From: Cyanobacteriota bacterium
GTDB lineage: Bacteria; Cyanobacteriota; Cyanobacteriia; Cyanobacteriales; Microcoleaceae
Length of the DNA stretch: 64,000 nucleotides
Reading direction: 5' to 3'
Assembly (NCBI GenBank): GCA_025362325.1
Contig: JANYGO010000332.1
Location: 1 to 64,000 of the forward strand
In this document: in pieces, positions 35,600 to 44,309 of the stretch
Numbering within the stretch: position 1 is the first letter of the stretch
How the letters are laid out: every line of letters begins with the position of its first letter
Program-made: the position numbers and the translations under genes
Notes under the pieces: model-generated
The model's input: only the letters and a program-made list of their open reading frames with translations
What the model was told of the DNA's origin: nothing
The model's database searches: none

Positions 35600-35735
35600 A
35601 GTTGACAGTTGACCGCTCGACAGTTGACAGTTGACCGCTTGAGGGCTACCTCTACCTAGAAGCAAGAGGATTGGAGTAATGAATCGTCTGATTTTAATTG
35701 ATCCCGATCGGGGTTCCGGCTTTGAATAAAGTTCT
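35600..35735 (-). repeat. Dispersed repeat of about 120 bases, copy 2
   Basis: Inverted relative to 18627-18745. Contains two direct GACAGTTGACAGTTGACCGCT units and then the AGGTAGAGGT / AAAGCCGGAA blocks. No ORF. Confidence 0.75.
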
Positions 35736-35801
35736 AATAAAAAATAAGTTTATTTGTTCTCAATTACCCATTCCCAATTACCAATTCCCAATTCCCCAAA
35801 A

Positions 35802-36881
35802 ATGAAATTCCAACGAGTATTTGGTACATTACCCAAAACCCAAGCCAGCGCGCCCGGAAGAGTAAATATGCTGGGCGAACACACAGACTACAACGACGGA
35901 TTTGTACTTCCGACTGCAATTCCCCAGCGCACAACAGTACAAATCGGCTTCAGCAGCGACGCCAGACACCATTTTTATTCAGCAGAATATGACGAACTCA
36001 TAAATTTTTCAGACGACGATACCATACCGCAAAAATTCGTAAGTTATATCTGCGGCTGCATCAGACTTGTAGAAAAAGAAGGATACAAAATACCGCCACT
36101 AAATATCTACATTACGTCGGATGTGCCGATCGGCGCCGGTTTGTCCAGCAGCGCCGCTTTAGAAATAGCCACCCTCAGAGGGATGCGCGCCCTGCTCAAC
36201 CTCCCCCTAGACGACGTGCGGCTGGCTCAAATCGGACAGTTAGCCGAAATTCGATATGCCGGGTTGAACTGCGGCATCATGGATCAAATGGCGTCGAGTT
36301 TAGCAGACACCAAAACTATGCTATTTTTCGATACCCGCAGCCTCGAATACCGCCCGATACCCTTTCCCACAGGCACAGAAATTTTAGTCGTTGACAGCGG
36401 TGAAAGCCACCAACTAGCGGCCGGAAGCGGCTACAACCAGCGGCGCGCTGAGTGCGAAGAATCCGCCCGCAGATTGGGCGTTAAAGCCCTTAGAGATATC
36501 ACCGATCCCAAAGCAGTCGAAGTATTGCCAGAACCCCTCAACAGGCGATCGCGCCACGTCGTCACCGAAAACAACCGCGTGCTCGAAGCAATAAAATCTT
36601 TGCCAGCAGAGCGTTTCGGCGAGTTGATGAATGCTTCCCACGCCAGTCAACGCGACGACTACGAAGTTTCAGTACCCGCAGTAGACGCCCTGGCGGCAAT
36701 CTTGCAGTCAATCCCCGGAGTCTTCGGCGCGAGGCTGACGGGCGGAGGTTTTGGCGGTGCTTGCGTAGCCCTAGTCAAGAGCGGCAAAGCGGAGGCGATC
36801 GCATCAGAGGCGATCGATCGCCACCAGCGCGCAGGTTATAGCGGCCGCGTTTTGGTTCCCGAAGTTAAACTTAATTCTTAA
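35802..36881 (+). CDS. galK: Galactokinase (GHMP kinase family)
   Basis: Phosphorylates galactose at C1 for the Leloir pathway. Motifs: ASAPGRVNMLGEHTDYNDGF (about 15-34, the galactokinase signature), PIGAGLSSSAALE (the GHMP ATP loop, about 110), and LTGGGFGGACVAL near the end. ATG 35802 (MKFQRVF) is preferred; the extra 16 residues of the ORF track come from CCAATTCCC repeats. The resulting 359 aa is normal. No other galactose gene is nearby, and the last 11 bases overlap the convergent cupin gene. Some homologues act on other sugars, so substrate is likely but not certain. Confidence 0.87.
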   Translation: MKFQRVFGTLPKTQASAPGRVNMLGEHTDYNDGFVLPTAIPQRTTVQIGFSSDARHHFYSAEYDELINFSDDDTIPQKFVSYICGCIRLVEKEGYKIPPLNIYITSDVPIGAGLSSSAALEIATLRGMRALLNLPLDDVRLAQIGQLAEIRYAGLNCGIMDQMASSLADTKTMLFFDTRSLEYRPIPFPTGTEILVVDSGESHQLAAGSGYNQRRAECEESARRLGVKALRDITDPKAVEVLPEPLNRRSRHVVTENNRVLEAIKSLPAERFGELMNASHASQRDDYEVSVPAVDALAAILQSIPGVFGARLTGGGFGGACVALVKSGKAEAIASEAIDRHQRAGYSGRVLVPEVKLNS

Positions 36882-37245
36882 TAGCAGAACTATCACCCGA
36901 CACCGAAGGCCAGCGCACAGTCACTATAACCGAATCCTGCTCGGCAGACCAATAATGAGGCACTCCCGGCAACCACAGAGCATAATCTCCTTCGTGAGAA
37001 AGCAAGATTTCTTGCTCGGGAAATTGCAGGCGAAACCGCCCTTTTACCAGGATAGAAAGCGTAGTTGCTTCCGCATTTACCGCCCACTGAGTCCTACAAT
37101 CTCCGGCGGGGTGAACGCCCCATTTTACCTCTAACACAGAAGTCGATCGCGCGTCGTCGAACGGCGTCATAAAGTGACCCGCAAACCAACCCCCGCGACT
37201 TGCACCTTCAGCGCCCGCATTTCCGAAAATCACTTCAGACGGCAT
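36871..37245 (-). CDS. Small cupin-like protein
   Basis: A 124-aa protein with the double-stranded beta-helix pattern of a cupin: VKWGVHPAGDCR, LSILVKGRFRLQF, SHEGDYALWLPGVPHYW. The metal-binding set is weak: one His in GVHPAG and one in VPHYW. In some genomes these are mislabelled as signal peptidase; no Ser-Lys dyad is present. It could bind a small ligand. It overlaps the galK end by 11 bases in the opposite direction, so the two share a terminator region. Confidence 0.6.
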   Translation of the reverse strand: MPSEVIFGNAGAEGASRGGWFAGHFMTPFDDARSTSVLEVKWGVHPAGDCRTQWAVNAEATTLSILVKGRFRLQFPEQEILLSHEGDYALWLPGVPHYWSAEQDSVIVTVRWPSVSGDSSAIKN

Positions 37246-37292
37246 CAGCTAACAATCTCAAAAAAAAAAAATTAGTAACACAAACTCAACGG

Positions 37293-37372
37293 TTTGTAGT
37301 AAGGACTTTAGTCCTAATTAATTTCAAGGCCCAGAGAGAGGACTTCAGTCCTCACTACAAACTTGATGATTG
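37293..37372. repeat. Palindromic dispersed repeat, second copy
   Basis: GTAGTAAGGACTTTAGTCCT and GAGGACTTCAGTCCTCACTACAAAC, related to the repeat at 2062-2122. Confidence 0.75.
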
Positions 37373-37399
37373 TTAGACGAGCAAACACGATCGCAATTA

Positions 37400-38092
37400 T
37401 TACTTGCGCCCCGAAGATTGACCTTCCGTCGTAGCCATTTCCCCAGCTTCCATAAACTGCTTAAACCTCCGCAAATCGTCAGCAATTTGCTGTTCGGGAG
37501 CTTCCCCAAATAGTTTAGCAGCGCCCGCAGCGATCGCACCGCCCGGAGGGCTGTATTCAATCACCACTTTTACCTCAGTACCGCGTCCCGCTGGTGCCGC
37601 TTGAAAGCGCACAAAACCCGAATTCTCAACATCCGCCCCTTCCACAGACGCCCAAGCAATTAACCGATTTTCTTCTTCGCGCACAATCTCCGCGTCCCAT
37701 TCTACACTATTGCCGATCGGCGCGCTGGCAATCCAGTGAGAACGCTTGTCATCTATTACCGTCACGTGTTTGAGATGCTTCATAAACCGAGGCAAATTCG
37801 CAAAATCGCGCCAGTAACGGTACAATTCCTCGGCCGGTTGGTCGATCGTCACCGTCTTTTCAACTTTAATAGTTTGATTCGCGTCTGCGGCCGACTGTAA
37901 GCCCTCCACAACCCCTAGCCCGCGCGCCGCCAAACCGCCCCCCGCAACCGCCAGCAAAGCACCTCTGAGTGAACGCTGCGACAAACCGAAAAGCACCAGC
38001 GCTCCACCACCAATTAATGAAGCCCAGCGTTCGGTATCGCCGCTGTTAGCTTGGTTTTCTTTGTCAGAATTTGCGATCGAAGTAGATTCCAT
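37400..38092 (-). CDS. SRPBCC-domain protein with N-terminal membrane hairpin
   Basis: Residues about 24-62 hold two hydrophobic segments with GLSQRSLRGALLAVAGGGLAARG between them, as in DUF2892/YgaP-like hairpins. Residues 80-215 are a START/polyketide-cyclase-like lipid- or ligand-binding fold (VEKTVTIDQPAEELYRYWRD, then FMKHLKHVTV). ATG 38092 (MESTS) is chosen because GAGGT lies 9 bases before it. The fusion is widespread in cyanobacteria and often stress-induced. It lies downstream of psaK and hli on the same strand and may belong to the same light-stress group. Confidence 0.75.
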   Translation of the reverse strand: MESTSIANSDKENQANSGDTERWASLIGGGALVLFGLSQRSLRGALLAVAGGGLAARGLGVVEGLQSAADANQTIKVEKTVTIDQPAEELYRYWRDFANLPRFMKHLKHVTVIDDKRSHWIASAPIGNSVEWDAEIVREEENRLIAWASVEGADVENSGFVRFQAAPAGRGTEVKVVIEYSPPGGAIAAGAAKLFGEAPEQQIADDLRRFKQFMEAGEMATTEGQSSGRK

Positions 38093-38254
38093 TGTTTTAA
38101 ACCTCGTCAATTAAGCATGAAAAATTGCCGCCACACAGTTCCCTCGAAACTCAAAATTAGGCGTTAGTGCTTTTCGCTTAACCCCCAAATTTTGCGGCGG
38201 ATTTCAATCCACCCATTACAGCAAAAAATCGCCGCCACAGCCGCGCATTTGCTC

Positions 38255-38533
38255 CTAAATATACTTGTCAACACCGAGCGTCAAAATTGTGAACGCTCCC
38301 AGCAAATGACCGGCGCTCATGCAAGCGAGAAATGCCGGTACGCTAACATTGTTGAACAAAGATGGGAAAGGCAAAGGCATTTTCGGCCCGACGTGGGGAT
38401 ACCAAATTCTGCGGCTCAAAACTAGCAATGCTAGCATATTGCACACAAACATCACTAGCGGCTTTTGCCAATTTCCTGATGCTGTATCAGTCACAGCCGA
38501 TTCTACTACTGCCAGTAAATTTGAGTTAATCAT
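38255..38533 (-). CDS. psaK: Photosystem I reaction centre subunit PsaK
   Basis: PsaK is a two-helix subunit at the edge of photosystem I that binds chlorophyll and links antenna to core. This 92-aa protein has two membrane segments (FVCNMLALLVLSRRI and VPAFLACMSAGHLLGAFTIL), separated by VGPKMPLPFPSLFNN, matching PsaK. The final GHLLGA is typical. Cyanobacteria often have two psaK genes; the neighbouring HLIP gene suggests this is the stress-type copy (PsaK2), which is inference. ATG is preceded by GGAGC, 7 bases upstream. Confidence 0.8.
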   Translation of the reverse strand: MINSNLLAVVESAVTDTASGNWQKPLVMFVCNMLALLVLSRRIWYPHVGPKMPLPFPSLFNNVSVPAFLACMSAGHLLGAFTILTLGVDKYI

Positions 38534-38777
38534 CGTTGATGCTCCTATTTTTGATAAACTATCAGACGTTCTCGATGAGATTTCTTGCCAAAAATATAGC
38601 AGGGGCGAGCGGCTTTACACAATAAATATCTGTTTTGCTCTCAATATTTACCGCGCCAGCACCCTCGCCCCCACCCGCAATCATCGAATCACAGCAAGAA
38701 GTCTTTTAATGCCATTCAAAAGTAACGAAAGATACAAAGGGACAAAAGCCTGCTCGCTGCCATTTGTAACTTTTAGG

Positions 38778-38817
38778 CTGTCTGGCATTTCCCGCATTTC
38801 CTCATGCTGCCAGACAG
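38778..38817 (-). terminator. Perfect 10-bp hairpin after the HLIP gene
   Basis: CTGTCTGGCA pairs with TGCCAGACAG around a 20-base loop. It lies 17 bases after the hli stop. No strong T-run follows on that strand, so it may stabilise or end the transcript. Confidence 0.55.
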
Positions 38818-38833
38818 GAAAGACTGCTCGTTA

Positions 38834-39046
38834 TTACTGAGCAATGTAGGTAGGCAGAAAGTGAAGTATGTCGCGCAGAACGCTATATCCAGCCATGTCC
38901 CAGAGCAAATAAGCTAAGAAACCGATCATCGCTAAGCGGCCGTTCCAAAGTTCTGCTTGCGGGTTGAAGCCAAACAAAAAGGCATTGCGATCTTTGCCGT
39001 TGTAGGCATTAGTGGTTGTAGGTACGTTAGTAGGACGAGTTTCCAT
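38834..39046 (-). CDS. hli: High-light-inducible protein (HLIP/SCP, CAB-like single helix)
   Basis: A 70-aa protein with one chlorophyll-binding helix of the light-harvesting type: PQAELWNGRLAMIGFLAYLLWDM, in which ExxNGRxAMxGF is the conserved chlorophyll motif. HLIPs gather around photosystems under strong light or nutrient stress and quench or store chlorophyll. It is the first gene of a minus-strand set with psaK and the SRPBCC gene. The N-terminus (TRPTNVPTTTNAYN) is disordered and soluble. Confidence 0.9.
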   Translation of the reverse strand: METRPTNVPTTTNAYNGKDRNAFLFGFNPQAELWNGRLAMIGFLAYLLWDMAGYSVLRDILHFLPTYIAQ

Positions 39047-39427
39047 GTTTTTACATTCCTTAACAATGTTTCGCTTATCATAGTAGCGACCTAATTTCTG
39101 CTTTGCTATCTGCCTGTAGGCTCAAAATACACACAAGTCTAAAGGAGGATTTTGAGACCCTAAATTACGTGTTAAGTTTTGTTAAGGGAGATTTTTTCAT
39201 GGTTTGCCTGTATCTATAGATACTAAAGACAACCGCAAGTTGAGATGGATGCTGTGAAAGCCTGCATCGCCCGCAGCGACAAACAACCGCGCTGGTGACT
39301 CGACAATACTGAATCCGCGAGATCCTAGAGGCAAGAAGATTTAGTAAATTTTAACTGCCAACGAGAACACGATCGCCCCAGAGTTAACTAAAATAGGAAA
39401 TAAACAGAGCGATCAGGAGAAACAGTT

Positions 39428-41230
39428 ATCGAAACCATCTACGGCAATCTTCAGGGTTTAAAGTCCAGCCAGCTCAAACAACTCGAAAAGCTTTACCACC
39501 AGCGACTACCGGGCGATCGCATCACCACGGCAGAATTCGCCCAGCGCGTCGCCGCCATCAGCACCGAAATCGACAAACCAATCTGCACCTACATCAACCG
39601 CCGCGGCCAAGTAATTCGCGTCGGTGTCGGTACGCCCCGCCAAACCCAAATTGCGCCCCTAGAATTGCCCCGCTACGGGGGAGGTCGCCTCAGCGGCATT
39701 CGCTGCATCGCCACCCACCTCAAACCAGAAATCCCTAGCGAAGCAGCACTCACGGCAATGGCAATTCAGCGCCTAGACGCCCTAGTGTGGCTGACGCTGA
39801 CCGGCGGAGGATTTCAGCGTCGCGGCGGCGGTGCGACAGGTTACATCAAAGAAACTTATCTCGTTCACCTGATACCCCAGGGAGACCAGCCAAATTTTGA
39901 GTTCTCTGTTTTGAGCGCTAAGTTAGAACCAGCTTCAACTGATGAAACTGAGGAAATAGAAGAACCTGTAATTCAAAAATCACCAATCAAAACTCAAAAC
40001 TTTCCCTGGAAAATATCAGAACCTCTGAGTTTGGACGACCTCGCAGATCAAGACTTTCTGGAGTTGGTGGAAGGACTCGAAGCAGATTTTCAAGCAGAGT
40101 TTGTAGCTAAGCAGGTCGATGCAGACCAAGATAAAGTGCTGCTGGTGGGTGTGATGACTCAGCACATGACTCTGCTGGATTTTGAGGACGGACTCGCAGA
40201 AATCACGCGGCTGGTGGAAAGTGCCGGGGGTCAGGTATTGCAAACAGTCCGTCAAAAGCGATCGAACCCCCACCCGCAGACAGTCGTCGGCGAAGGCAAA
40301 ATTCAAGAAATTTCCCTCACCGCTCAAACGATTAGCGCTAACCTCGTGGTATTCGATCGCGACCTGTCCCCAGCACAAATACGGAACTTGGAAATTCAAA
40401 TCGGTATCCGCGTAGTCGATCGCACGGAGGTAATTCTCGACATCTTCGCCCAAAGAGCGCGATCGAGCGAAGGTAAATTGCAAGTCGAACTCGCTCAGCT
40501 AGAATACACCCTGCCCCGGCTCAGAGGTCGCGGCCAGGCAATGTCGAAACAAGGTGGCGGCATCGGTACCAGAGGCCCCGGGGAAACCAAACTCGAAACC
40601 GAACGCCGGACGATCGCCAAACGCATTTCAAGATTGCAGCAAGAAGTAAATCAACTCCTCGCTCACCGCTTCCGGCTGCGGCAGAACCGGCACCACATGG
40701 ACGTACCCTCAGTCGCGATCGTCGGGTACACAAACGCCGGTAAATCGACTCTGCTCAACCTGCTCACCAATTCCGAGGTCTACGCCGCCGACCAGTTATT
40801 TGCCACCCTTGACCCCACCACCCGAAAGCTGACGCTGAGCGGCGCCCTCACGGGCGAACCGCTGTCGATCGTCCTCACAGATACAGTGGGATTTATTCGC
40901 GAACTGCCCCCCTCATTGATCGACGCTTTTCGGGCTACCCTCGAAGAAGTTACTGACGCCGATGCTTTGCTGCACCTGGTCGATCTCTCCCATCCCGCGT
41001 GGCAGAGCCAAATTCGATCGGTGATGAATATTTTGACAGATATGCCCGTAACTCCCGGGCCCGCCCTTGTAGTTTTTAACAAAATCGATGCTGTAGATCA
41101 AGATACTCTTGCCCTCGCCCGAGAAGAGTTTCCTCAAGCCGTATTTATCTCGGCGGCCGCATGTCTCGGAATGGAAACTCTCCGCGATCGACTAGCGCAG
41201 CTCATTCAATACGCCCTCTACCCTCGGTAA
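39428..41230 (+). CDS. hflX: GTPase HflX, without a standard start codon
   Basis: HflX is a ribosome-binding GTPase that rescues stalled or damaged ribosomes. Seen are the HflX domain (GEGKIQEI, DRTEVILDIFAQRARS, LRGRGQAMSKQGGGIGTRGPGE) and the G domain with VGYTNAGKSTLLN, DTVGF and NKID. The ORF track begins at TTG 39665, but the frame is open back to TAA 39401 and the extra 79 codons read as real HflX N-terminus (IETIYGNLQGLKSSQLKQLE). None of these codons is ATG, GTG or TTG. AGGAGA at 39415-39420 is 7 bases before ATC 39428, the most likely start, which would be non-standard or a mutated ATG. Confidence 0.88.
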   Translation: METIYGNLQGLKSSQLKQLEKLYHQRLPGDRITTAEFAQRVAAISTEIDKPICTYINRRGQVIRVGVGTPRQTQIAPLELPRYGGGRLSGIRCIATHLKPEIPSEAALTAMAIQRLDALVWLTLTGGGFQRRGGGATGYIKETYLVHLIPQGDQPNFEFSVLSAKLEPASTDETEEIEEPVIQKSPIKTQNFPWKISEPLSLDDLADQDFLELVEGLEADFQAEFVAKQVDADQDKVLLVGVMTQHMTLLDFEDGLAEITRLVESAGGQVLQTVRQKRSNPHPQTVVGEGKIQEISLTAQTISANLVVFDRDLSPAQIRNLEIQIGIRVVDRTEVILDIFAQRARSSEGKLQVELAQLEYTLPRLRGRGQAMSKQGGGIGTRGPGETKLETERRTIAKRISRLQQEVNQLLAHRFRLRQNRHHMDVPSVAIVGYTNAGKSTLLNLLTNSEVYAADQLFATLDPTTRKLTLSGALTGEPLSIVLTDTVGFIRELPPSLIDAFRATLEEVTDADALLHLVDLSHPAWQSQIRSVMNILTDMPVTPGPALVVFNKIDAVDQDTLALAREEFPQAVFISAAACLGMETLRDRLAQLIQYALYPR

Positions 41231-41730
41231 ATACTTAAATATTCCTTTTAAGTAGTTGACAGTCGGGAATATACGTACATATACTGAGGACAGATCGCGT
41301 CGAAGCATGAGACTATAAAAGAGTAGTCAGATTGTGCATTAAATACTAGAATACGGCAGCTCTAGTTTGCGATGAGTTAAATAATTAATTTCAGGAGGCG
41401 GCGGTCAAGGTAAAGATACTCTTAGTTAAGGGCTGTAAAAGCCGTTGGTTGAGAGGCTGAGAAAAAAAAGATGTTGCTTCACTGCGTGCCAACCACTAAT
41501 CATAGTGTAAGCCAGGCTACGCGACCTCAAGGTGAAAGAGAATAAGATAATAAAAGTGTTTGGGCGATCGCCTCAAGCGCTATACTATCTGTTAAAGGCG
41601 CCCACGATAGAAAACATCCATGGATTGTCCGCTCTCTCAAACAGCTCTCTCAAATCCTTGCCCGCCGTGCAGCGCTAATCTCTATCACTATTTCTATTTT
41701 ACGATTTTACCACTGTTTAACTAAATAGTT
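41231..41730. other. 500-base gap before the PEP-CTERM gene
   Basis: No gene is recognised. The stretch contains short hairpins (GGGCTGTAAAAGCC; GTTGG ... CCAAC around 41452-41503) and one HIP1 site. It could be a long leader for the PEP-CTERM gene. No known RNA family was recognised. Confidence 0.5.
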
Positions 41731-42411
41731 ATGTGTACGCTACTGGCAAAACTAGCAATTGGACTCTCTGCCACAATGGCAACCGGGTTCTACTATCTAG
41801 CTGCCGCCCCTCCGGCTTCAGCAGCAGTCGATGTGTGCGGGCCCGGAAACTTCTCAAGTGCCTGCGCGCCTGCCACTTCCCGGGACCCGCAATCACCAGC
41901 AGCCGTAGCAGACCCGGTAACGGCATCACCGCTGCCTTCACCAGATCCGGTACCGCCGTCCTGGGTAAATCCCTCACCGGTATCCTCGCCGCTAGACATA
42001 GTAGCGCCGGCGCCGGTATTTGAATCACTGCCAACACCACCACCGATAGCGGACCAAGTAACGTCGCCAACACCACCGATAGTCGAACCAACACCACCAC
42101 CGGTATTCGAGCTAGTACCGCCGCCAACATCACCGATAATCCAACCGACACCACCACCGCTGGTAGTTGCATCCCCTGAACCAACACCAGACCCGATAAT
42201 TATATCGCCAGCAACCCCGCCATCGGTAGTATTATCGCCTCCACCCATCTCGCCGCCCCCGCCGACCTTTCCAAACATATATACAAACGCCACCCCGCAG
42301 AGAGCAACATCTATCCCAGAGCCAGGTACAGTGGTAGCACTTCTGGTGACAGGGGCAGGAATCATCTGTTCCGGCAGAAAACGAAACAAGCAGGCAGGTC
42401 AGCAACGCTAG
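41731..42411 (+). CDS. Proline-rich exported protein with PEP-CTERM sorting signal
   Basis: A 226-aa protein: signal peptide (to about 33, ending AAPPASAA), a long Pro/Ser/Thr repeat region (PPPPVFELVPPPTSP style, about 45-190), and a C-terminal PEP-CTERM module (SIPEPGTVVALLVTGAGII, then the basic SGRKRNKQ). PEP-CTERM proteins are processed by exosortase and linked to exopolysaccharide or the cell surface. The Pro-rich part is a likely wall- or sheath-spanning stalk. The minus-strand and +2 frames here show long glycine-rich ORFs, which are shadows of the low-complexity DNA. No exosortase gene is in the window. Confidence 0.8.
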   Translation: MCTLLAKLAIGLSATMATGFYYLAAAPPASAAVDVCGPGNFSSACAPATSRDPQSPAAVADPVTASPLPSPDPVPPSWVNPSPVSSPLDIVAPAPVFESLPTPPPIADQVTSPTPPIVEPTPPPVFELVPPPTSPIIQPTPPPLVVASPEPTPDPIIISPATPPSVVLSPPPISPPPPTFPNIYTNATPQRATSIPEPGTVVALLVTGAGIICSGRKRNKQAGQQR

Positions 42412-42440
42412 GCAGGCGCAACCTGCTGCTGCTTGTTTTC
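42412..42440 (+). terminator. Possible terminator after the PEP-CTERM gene
   Basis: GCAGG CGCAA CCTGC forms a short 5-bp stem followed by TGCTGCTTGTTTTC. The stem is weak, so the call is tentative. Confidence 0.4.
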
Positions 42441-42608
42441 AAAATGTCTCCGTTTCTTCAAGGGCGGGTGTTTTTTTTATTTTTAGGTCAAATTAAGTTA
42501 AATTGTATTAATAATCACCTGACAGCTTGCGGGCTGCAACTATATAAAAATTAAAATAAGATTGGTTAAGATTACAATAAAAAAATATTCTTATTGTTTG
42601 AGCGTCCG

Positions 42609-42872
42609 ATGATCCCTAAAGTAGAAATTTACACTTGGAGAACCTGCCCGTTTTGCATTCGTGCCAAAGCGCTGCTGAAGCGAAAAGGGGTTGAGTTTAC
42701 AGAATACGCGATCGACGGAGATACAGCAGCACGCGATCGCATGACCGATCGAGCCAACGGAGGTCGCACCCTGCCTCAGATATTCATCAACGACCAACAC
42801 GTAGGCGGCTGCGACGAGATCCACGCACTTGATGCTCAAGGCCTGCTAGATCCGCTGCTAGCAGCAACATGA
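42609..42872 (+). CDS. grxC: Glutaredoxin 3
   Basis: A small thiol-disulfide oxidoreductase that uses glutathione. CPFC, the active site, is at about residues 14-17 (TWRTCPFCIRAK), followed by the GSH-binding TLPQIFIND (TVP-like loop) and GGCDEIHAL. ATG 42609 (MIPKVEIY) gives 87 aa, the usual length; the TTG start of the ORF track adds five unlikely residues. The glutathione synthetase gene begins 67 bases downstream on the same strand, so the two probably form an operon and act in one pathway. Confidence 0.93.
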   Translation: MIPKVEIYTWRTCPFCIRAKALLKRKGVEFTEYAIDGDTAARDRMTDRANGGRTLPQIFINDQHVGGCDEIHALDAQGLLDPLLAAT

Positions 42873-42939
42873 GGCATTCCCTGTTAAATTTTGAGTTTTC
42901 CCAAATTTTCATGCGACCAATTCTTAATTTTAACTGAAA

Positions 42940-43914
42940 ATGAAATTTGCATTCCTCATCGATCCCCTCGCGCGACTAATTCCAGGACACGATACCAGCG
43001 TAGCGCTGATGGAAGCAGCTCAAGAGTTGGGTCACGAAGTCTGGGCGACTCAAGCCAACGAATTAAGCGTCATCGGCGGCCAAACCTGGGCAATGCTGAG
43101 TCGAGTAGCCCTTACCCCAGTAAAACTGGTAGATGGACGCTGGGAGGCTGCTGAGGCTTGGTACGAGGTAGAACCGCCTACATTGCAGCCACTCGAAGCA
43201 ATGGACGCAGTATTCATGCGGACAGACCCCCCAGTCAACGTTCCTTACCTCTACGCAACTTACCTTCTAGACGGCATCGATCCCGCTAAAACTTTGGTCG
43301 TTAACAGTCCCAAAGGATTGCGGGCGGCGAATGAAAAAATGTATGCTTTGCAATTTGAAGGAGCGATCCCCGAAACCATTGTTTCTCAAAACCAACAGGT
43401 AATTCGGCAATTTGTTGAGAAAAAAGGAGCGGCAGTTCTTAAACCCTTGGGCGGCAAAGCGGGCGAGGGGATTTTGTTCTTGGAACCGGGCGATCGCAAT
43501 CTCAACTCTATGGTCGAAATTAGCACTCAACAAGGGCAAATCCCCGTGATGGTTCAGACATATTTGCCCGAAGCCAAAGACGGAGATAAACGAATAATCC
43601 TCTTAAACGGCAAGCCCATCGGTGCTATTAACCGCATTCCCACCGGCAATGAATTTCGCGGCAACATGGCCGTCGGCGGCCGAGTCGCAAAAACAGAAAT
43701 TACCGATCGCGAACATCAAATTTGCGCTCAGTTAGCACCCGTGCTGCAACGGGACGGACTCTACTTTGTCGGGATTGATATCATCGGCGGTTATCTCACC
43801 GAAGTCAATGTCACCAGCCCTACAGGGATCAGAGAAATTGACTTGTTTGACGGCGTTAGTTTGGGCAAACAAGTAATTGAATGGACAGTCTCGCAGGCAC
43901 AAAGTAGAAATTAG
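42940..43914 (+). CDS. gshB: Glutathione synthetase
   Basis: Joins gamma-glutamylcysteine and glycine with ATP in the last step of glutathione synthesis. The 324-aa ATP-grasp protein begins KFAFLIDPLARLIPGHDTS; VFMRTDPPVN (about 88-97) is the substrate-side motif, KPLGGKAGEGI (about 166-176) the ATP-grasp loop, and FVGIDIIGGYLTEVNVTSPTG (about 285) the metal- and ATP-binding end. It follows grxC in the same direction, an arrangement common in cyanobacteria. The ribosome site is weak (TTTTAACTGAAAATG). The assignment is firm. Confidence 0.94.
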   Translation: MKFAFLIDPLARLIPGHDTSVALMEAAQELGHEVWATQANELSVIGGQTWAMLSRVALTPVKLVDGRWEAAEAWYEVEPPTLQPLEAMDAVFMRTDPPVNVPYLYATYLLDGIDPAKTLVVNSPKGLRAANEKMYALQFEGAIPETIVSQNQQVIRQFVEKKGAAVLKPLGGKAGEGILFLEPGDRNLNSMVEISTQQGQIPVMVQTYLPEAKDGDKRIILLNGKPIGAINRIPTGNEFRGNMAVGGRVAKTEITDREHQICAQLAPVLQRDGLYFVGIDIIGGYLTEVNVTSPTGIREIDLFDGVSLGKQVIEWTVSQAQSRN

Positions 43915-43998
43915 AAGGTAACACAGAATTAGTCATGGGCGAGATAATTTGGGTTAGAGAAAAAAAAAAAAAATTCTTTTTTTTTTCGGGCTAAAAGC

Positions 43999-44027
43999 TT
44001 GACTTTCAGATTTACTTAAGGTATATA
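43999..44027 (+). promoter_or_regulatory. Sigma-70 promoter of non-coding element, copy 2
   Basis: TTGACT, 17 bases, TATATA; the same spacing as the copy at 4890-4918. Confidence 0.72.
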
Positions 44028-44033
44028 TTAGAT

Positions 44034-44133
44034 AATGGAAGTGGTGGCAAAATTAAAATTCAACTCACCACTCCCATTATTTAAAATATATCCCGAAAAC
44101 CTCAAAAAATCAATAGGTAATAGTTCCTTTTTT
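44034..44133 (+). ncRNA. Putative small RNA / promoter-led repeat element, copy 2
   Basis: Closely matches 4925-5024. Here the 5' hairpin is nearly perfect: ATAATGGAAGTGGTG pairs with CACCACTCCCATTAT over 15 positions with one mismatch. It is followed by TTTAAAATATA, an A-rich link, the invariant ATCAATAGGTAATAGTTCC and CTTTTTTCGGGCGG. Flanks just outside also agree (poly-A, then TTTTTCGGG upstream; CGGGCGGATTTT downstream), so the repeated unit is about 170 bases. Confidence 0.52.
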
Positions 44134-44309
44134 CGGGCGGATTTTTTTAACAAGACTAGAAAAAATTCGGTTGCTTCAACAATAGCTTTATAAAATCATC
44201 TGTGCGCCAGCTTTTAGCTTTTGTATGAGTGTTCCCTGCGAGAACCCCAAAAATGCTCCCAGATGGCAGATGGGAGCATTCCCAATTCCCAATTCCCAAT
44301 TATTAAATT

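Noticed and set aside
39665-41230. HflX start at TTG 39665
   Set aside because: Seventy-nine upstream codons continue the HflX family sequence and a strong ribosome site lies before 39428.
41733-42389. Long ORFs on both strands over the PEP-CTERM gene (glycine-rich 198 aa, 152 aa)
   Set aside because: They are shadows of the Pro-rich repeats; only the frame with signal peptide and PEP-CTERM end makes sense.
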